NCBI GenBank assembly: GCA_000433775.1
Contig: HF998468.1
Location: 66,610-73,661 of the forward strand
DNA: 7,052 nt
Reading direction: 5' to 3'
From: Corallococcus sp. CAG:1435
Lineage (GTDB): Bacteria; Bacillota; Clostridia; Christensenellales; CAG-314
The translations under genes and the position numbers were made by a program. Shown piece by piece: positions 4,632 to 7,052 of this stretch; within the stretch, counting starts at the first letter, position 1, and each line of letters starts with the position of its first letter. Below the pieces are notes generated by a model, which saw only the letters and a list, made by a program, of their open reading frames with translations, had not been told where the DNA came from and ran no database searches.

Positions 4632-5993
4632 ATGCGAGTGATTGTAGTAGGTTGCGGAAAAATCGGAAGAGCCATTGTCGCCAGCATGGCGGAGGAAAAT
4701 CACGACATTGTTGCCATAGACAACAATCCCGACGTCATCAGCCACCTCACAAACACCTACGACGTGCGTGCCGTGTGCGGAAACGCAACTTCCAAAGAAC
4801 TGCTTACCGAGGCGGAAGTTTCCAAGGCGGAATTGTTTATTGCCGTTACGGAATCGGACGAAGTAAACATGCTGTCCTGTTTTCTTGCCAAAAAATTGGG
4901 GGCAAAGTACACCGTCGCACGCATAAGAGAATCGGACTACAACGACAGCAGTCTTGGATTTCTCACCAAGCAACTGCACCTTTCCATGGCGTTGAATCCG
5001 GAATTACTCACTGCGGAAGCCATTTTCAACATGCTCAAACTGCCTTCGGCGTCCAAGGCGGACACCTTTGCAGGCAAAAAAATACAAATTCTGGAACTTG
5101 TCGTCAAAGGCAAATTCCGCTACGCAGGAATGGCGTTGTCCGACCTGCGCAAAAAAATCCCCGTCAACTTTCTGGCATGCGCCGTCAAACGTGAAGAGGA
5201 AACATTCATTCCCAACGGCACGTTTGTGTTGCAGGAGGGGGACAGAGTGGCGTTTATGGTGGCGACATCCGACAGTTACCGCTTTTTGCGTTCGTTGGGT
5301 TTGGTGCAACGCCACGCCCACGACGTAACGGTGATGGGGGCAAGCACCACGGCGTACTACCTCATCAAATTGCTTGCCGCCAACAACTACTCGGTAAAAG
5401 TAATCGAGAAAAGCGCCGAGCGATGCGAAGAAATTGCCGAAAAGGTTCCCAACAGCGTCAGCGTCATTCACGGCGACGCCACCGACCAGGATTTGCTTTT
5501 GGAAGAGGGCATTTCTTCCACCGACGCCTTTCTGGCATTGACGGGCAAAGACGAGGAAAACATCCTCATTTCCTTTTACGCACTCAATCAGGGCGTTTCC
5601 AAAGCCATTGCAAAGGTCAACCGTCCTTCGCTTGCAAGAATGTCGGAAAAATTGGGGTTGGACAGCGTTGTTTCTCCCCAAAACATCGTGGCAGACGTTT
5701 TGACACGGTACGCACGTGCGCTTAACGATTCGTTGCAAAGCAAAATGGAAACGCTGTACAGTCTGATGGACGGCGACGTGGAAGCGTCGGAATTTATCGT
5801 TCTTTCCGATTGCTGTCTGCTCAATGTTCCCCTCAAAGACATGAAACTCAAAGACAACATAATTGTTGCGGGAATAATCCGTGACAAGGAATCCATCATA
5901 CCTTCCGGCGAGGACGTAATATTGGAAGGCGACCGTGTAATCGTCGTGGCAACGCAACTGCGGTTGTACGACCTGGCGGATATTTTGAGATAG
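4632..5993 (+). CDS. trkA: Trk potassium uptake system, NAD-binding RCK subunit TrkA
   Basis: At 453 residues this matches the usual length of bacterial TrkA with two RCK repeats. The first RCK_N Rossmann domain (about 1-125) has a proper dinucleotide motif, GCGKIG (7-12), with the ribose-binding acid Asp30. RCK_C lies at about 142-225. The second RCK_N (about 231-350) ends its equivalent loop in Ala: GASTTA (236-241). It keeps Glu259 and a typical HGDATDQDLL (280-289). The second RCK_C lies at about 370-453. TrkA sits on the cytoplasmic face of TrkH and gates potassium entry in response to nucleotide binding. Loss of the last Gly in the second motif suggests the two halves bind nucleotide unequally. 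The Shine-Dalgarno is weak: AAGG (4621-4624) 7 bases away, with AAGGGGA further up. trkH follows after a 9-bp gap, so the two are co-transcribed. Confidence 0.95.
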   Translation: MRVIVVGCGKIGRAIVASMAEENHDIVAIDNNPDVISHLTNTYDVRAVCGNATSKELLTEAEVSKAELFIAVTESDEVNMLSCFLAKKLGAKYTVARIRESDYNDSSLGFLTKQLHLSMALNPELLTAEAIFNMLKLPSASKADTFAGKKIQILELVVKGKFRYAGMALSDLRKKIPVNFLACAVKREEETFIPNGTFVLQEGDRVAFMVATSDSYRFLRSLGLVQRHAHDVTVMGASTTAYYLIKLLAANNYSVKVIEKSAERCEEIAEKVPNSVSVIHGDATDQDLLLEEGISSTDAFLALTGKDEENILISFYALNQGVSKAIAKVNRPSLARMSEKLGLDSVVSPQNIVADVLTRYARALNDSLQSKMETLYSLMDGDVEASEFIVLSDCCLLNVPLKDMKLKDNIIVAGIIRDKESIIPSGEDVILEGDRVIVVATQLRLYDLADILR

Positions 5994-6002
5994 AGGTAGA
6001 AA

Positions 6003-7052
6003 ATGAATTTTCGGGTAATATTTCAGATATTCGGCAGGGTGTCGGTGTTGGTGGGCGTGCTTATGTGCCTGCCGATGATTCTTTCCGCCTGTCTGGGCGA
6101 GTCCTGCTGGTGGGCGTTTGCAATAGCAATTGCCATTGCCGTGGCGGTGGGAGTGCCTGTCGTTGTGCTGTGCAAACCCAAAAGCAAAGCGTTCTTTTCC
6201 AAAGAAGGTCTTGTTCTCGTTTCCCTTTCCTGGATTTGGGTGTCGCTTGTGGGTGCGCTTCCCTTTGTAATAAGCGGAGCAATTCCTTCCTACATCGATG
6301 CGTTTTTCGAAACGGTAAGCGGTTTCACTACAACGGGAGCAACCATTTTGCAGGGCAGTTACATCGAACAAATGGCAAAAGGACTGTTGTTTTGGCGCAG
6401 TTTCACCCATTGGATTGGCGGAATGGGCGTTATAGTATTTGTGATGATGATTGCCAGCAATCTGGAAAATCACAGTATTCACGTTTTGCGTGCGGAAATG
6501 CCCGGTCCCACCGTGGACAAACTTGTTCCCCGTGCAAGAACGACGGCAAAAATTTTGTATTTGCTGTACATCGGATTGACGTTGTTGGAAATCACCCTGC
6601 TCATTTTCGGCGGAATGCCCATCTTCGACAGCGTAGTTCATTCCTTCGGCACGGCAGGCACAGGCGGTTTCGGCATCAAGGCGGACAGCATTGCAGGCTA
6701 CAATGCCTTCTGTCAGTGGGTAATAGCAATCTTCATGTTGCTTTTCGGCGTAAACTTCAACCTGTATTACCTGATGATTTTGTGCAAATTCCGTCAGGCA
6801 TTTTCCTCCCGTGAATTGTGGCTTTACGCAGGTGTGATTGTTTTTTCTGCAACGGTAGTAACTTTCAATGTCATCAGCCAACTTCCCTACACCAAAACAA
6901 CGGCGGACGCCGTGCGGTTTGCGGTGTTCCATGTGGCGTCTTTCCTCACGACGACGGGGTACACGGCAATACCGGCGTCTTCCAGCATCAACGCATGGCC
7001 GTTGCTGTCCAAAAGTCTTCTGTTTTGTCTGATGTTCATCGGTGGCTGCGCC
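6003..7052 (+). CDS. trkH: Trk potassium transporter membrane subunit TrkH (3' end outside window)
   Basis: The frame is open for exactly 350 codons to the window edge; roughly the last quarter is missing compared with a family length near 480. It is an integral membrane protein of the TrkH/KtrB family, built from four pore-loop repeats. Three filter segments are visible: SGFTTTGAT (106-114), FGTAGTGGFG (215-224) and FLTTTGYTA (314-322). The family signature WRSFTHWIGGMGV is at 131-143. The last residues (FIGGCA) sit just where the fourth filter would begin, so that filter is not visible. The N-terminus has hydrophobic segments at about 13-31 and 36-56. TrkH conducts potassium into the cell, regulated by TrkA. 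GAGG (5993-5996), overlapping the trkA stop codon, lies 6 bases before the ATG, favouring translational coupling. No sign of damage is seen. Confidence 0.95.
   Translation, partial: MNFRVIFQIFGRVSVLVGVLMCLPMILSACLGESCWWAFAIAIAIAVAVGVPVVVLCKPKSKAFFSKEGLVLVSLSWIWVSLVGALPFVISGAIPSYIDAFFETVSGFTTTGATILQGSYIEQMAKGLLFWRSFTHWIGGMGVIVFVMMIASNLENHSIHVLRAEMPGPTVDKLVPRARTTAKILYLLYIGLTLLEITLLIFGGMPIFDSVVHSFGTAGTGGFGIKADSIAGYNAFCQWVIAIFMLLFGVNFNLYYLMILCKFRQAFSSRELWLYAGVIVFSATVVTFNVISQLPYTKTTADAVRFAVFHVASFLTTTGYTAIPASSSINAWPLLSKSLLFCLMFIGGCA

Noticed and set aside
5004..6932. 642-codon open frame on the minus strand opposite trkA and trkH
   Set aside because: It is codon-aligned with two genuine genes and stays open only because they avoid TTA, CTA and TCA. 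Its product is His/Gln/Asn-rich with no recognisable domain.

Overview
The window looks like chromosomal DNA of a Firmicutes bacterium of moderate-to-low G+C, probably an anaerobic Clostridia-type lineage. The lineage is an inference from four things: strong GGAGG-type ribosome binding sites, consensus-like sigma-A promoters with 17-bp spacers, U-tailed hairpin terminators, and the gene families present. No rRNA or other phylogenetic marker is here to confirm it. No mobile element, CRISPR array, tRNA or rRNA was seen.

Left part (1-1100). A plus-strand terminator (30-59) closes a gene lying upstream of the window. It faces the terminator (264-296) of a minus-strand MarR-family regulator gene (335-772). 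The regulator's promoter (-35/-10 at 794-822) contains a perfect 14-bp palindrome (806-819). The palindrome also overlaps the -35 of a candidate divergent plus-strand promoter (810-838). That second promoter would transcribe a foldable, apparently non-coding stretch (about 844-983) ending in a run of eight T. This back-to-back promoter pair sharing an operator-like palindrome is the most interesting regulatory arrangement in the window.

Middle part (1045-2300). A UPF0200/CoaE-like P-loop kinase (1101-1643) is followed by an adenine-phosphoribosyltransferase-like enzyme (1726-2262). Each has a good promoter, and one strong terminator follows the second gene. Together they suggest nucleotide or cofactor salvage, but the substrates are not determined. 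A non-coding gap of roughly 460 bp follows.

Right part (2736-7052). A stand-alone AMP-forming acyl-CoA synthetase-like enzyme (2780-4342) has its own strong promoter, a very short 5' leader and its own terminator. A two-gene potassium-uptake operon comes next: trkA (4632-5993), the cytoplasmic RCK gating subunit, and trkH (6003 to the window edge, 350 codons, cut at its 3' end), the membrane subunit. The gap before trkA holds a second terminator-like hairpin that shares sequence with two competing inverted repeats.

Most genes here almost never use the codons TTA, CTA and TCA. This leaves long spurious open frames on the opposite strand, the longest spanning 5004-6932. No complete, clearly novel multi-gene system is evident. 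The candidate novelty lies in the regulatory intergenic regions.
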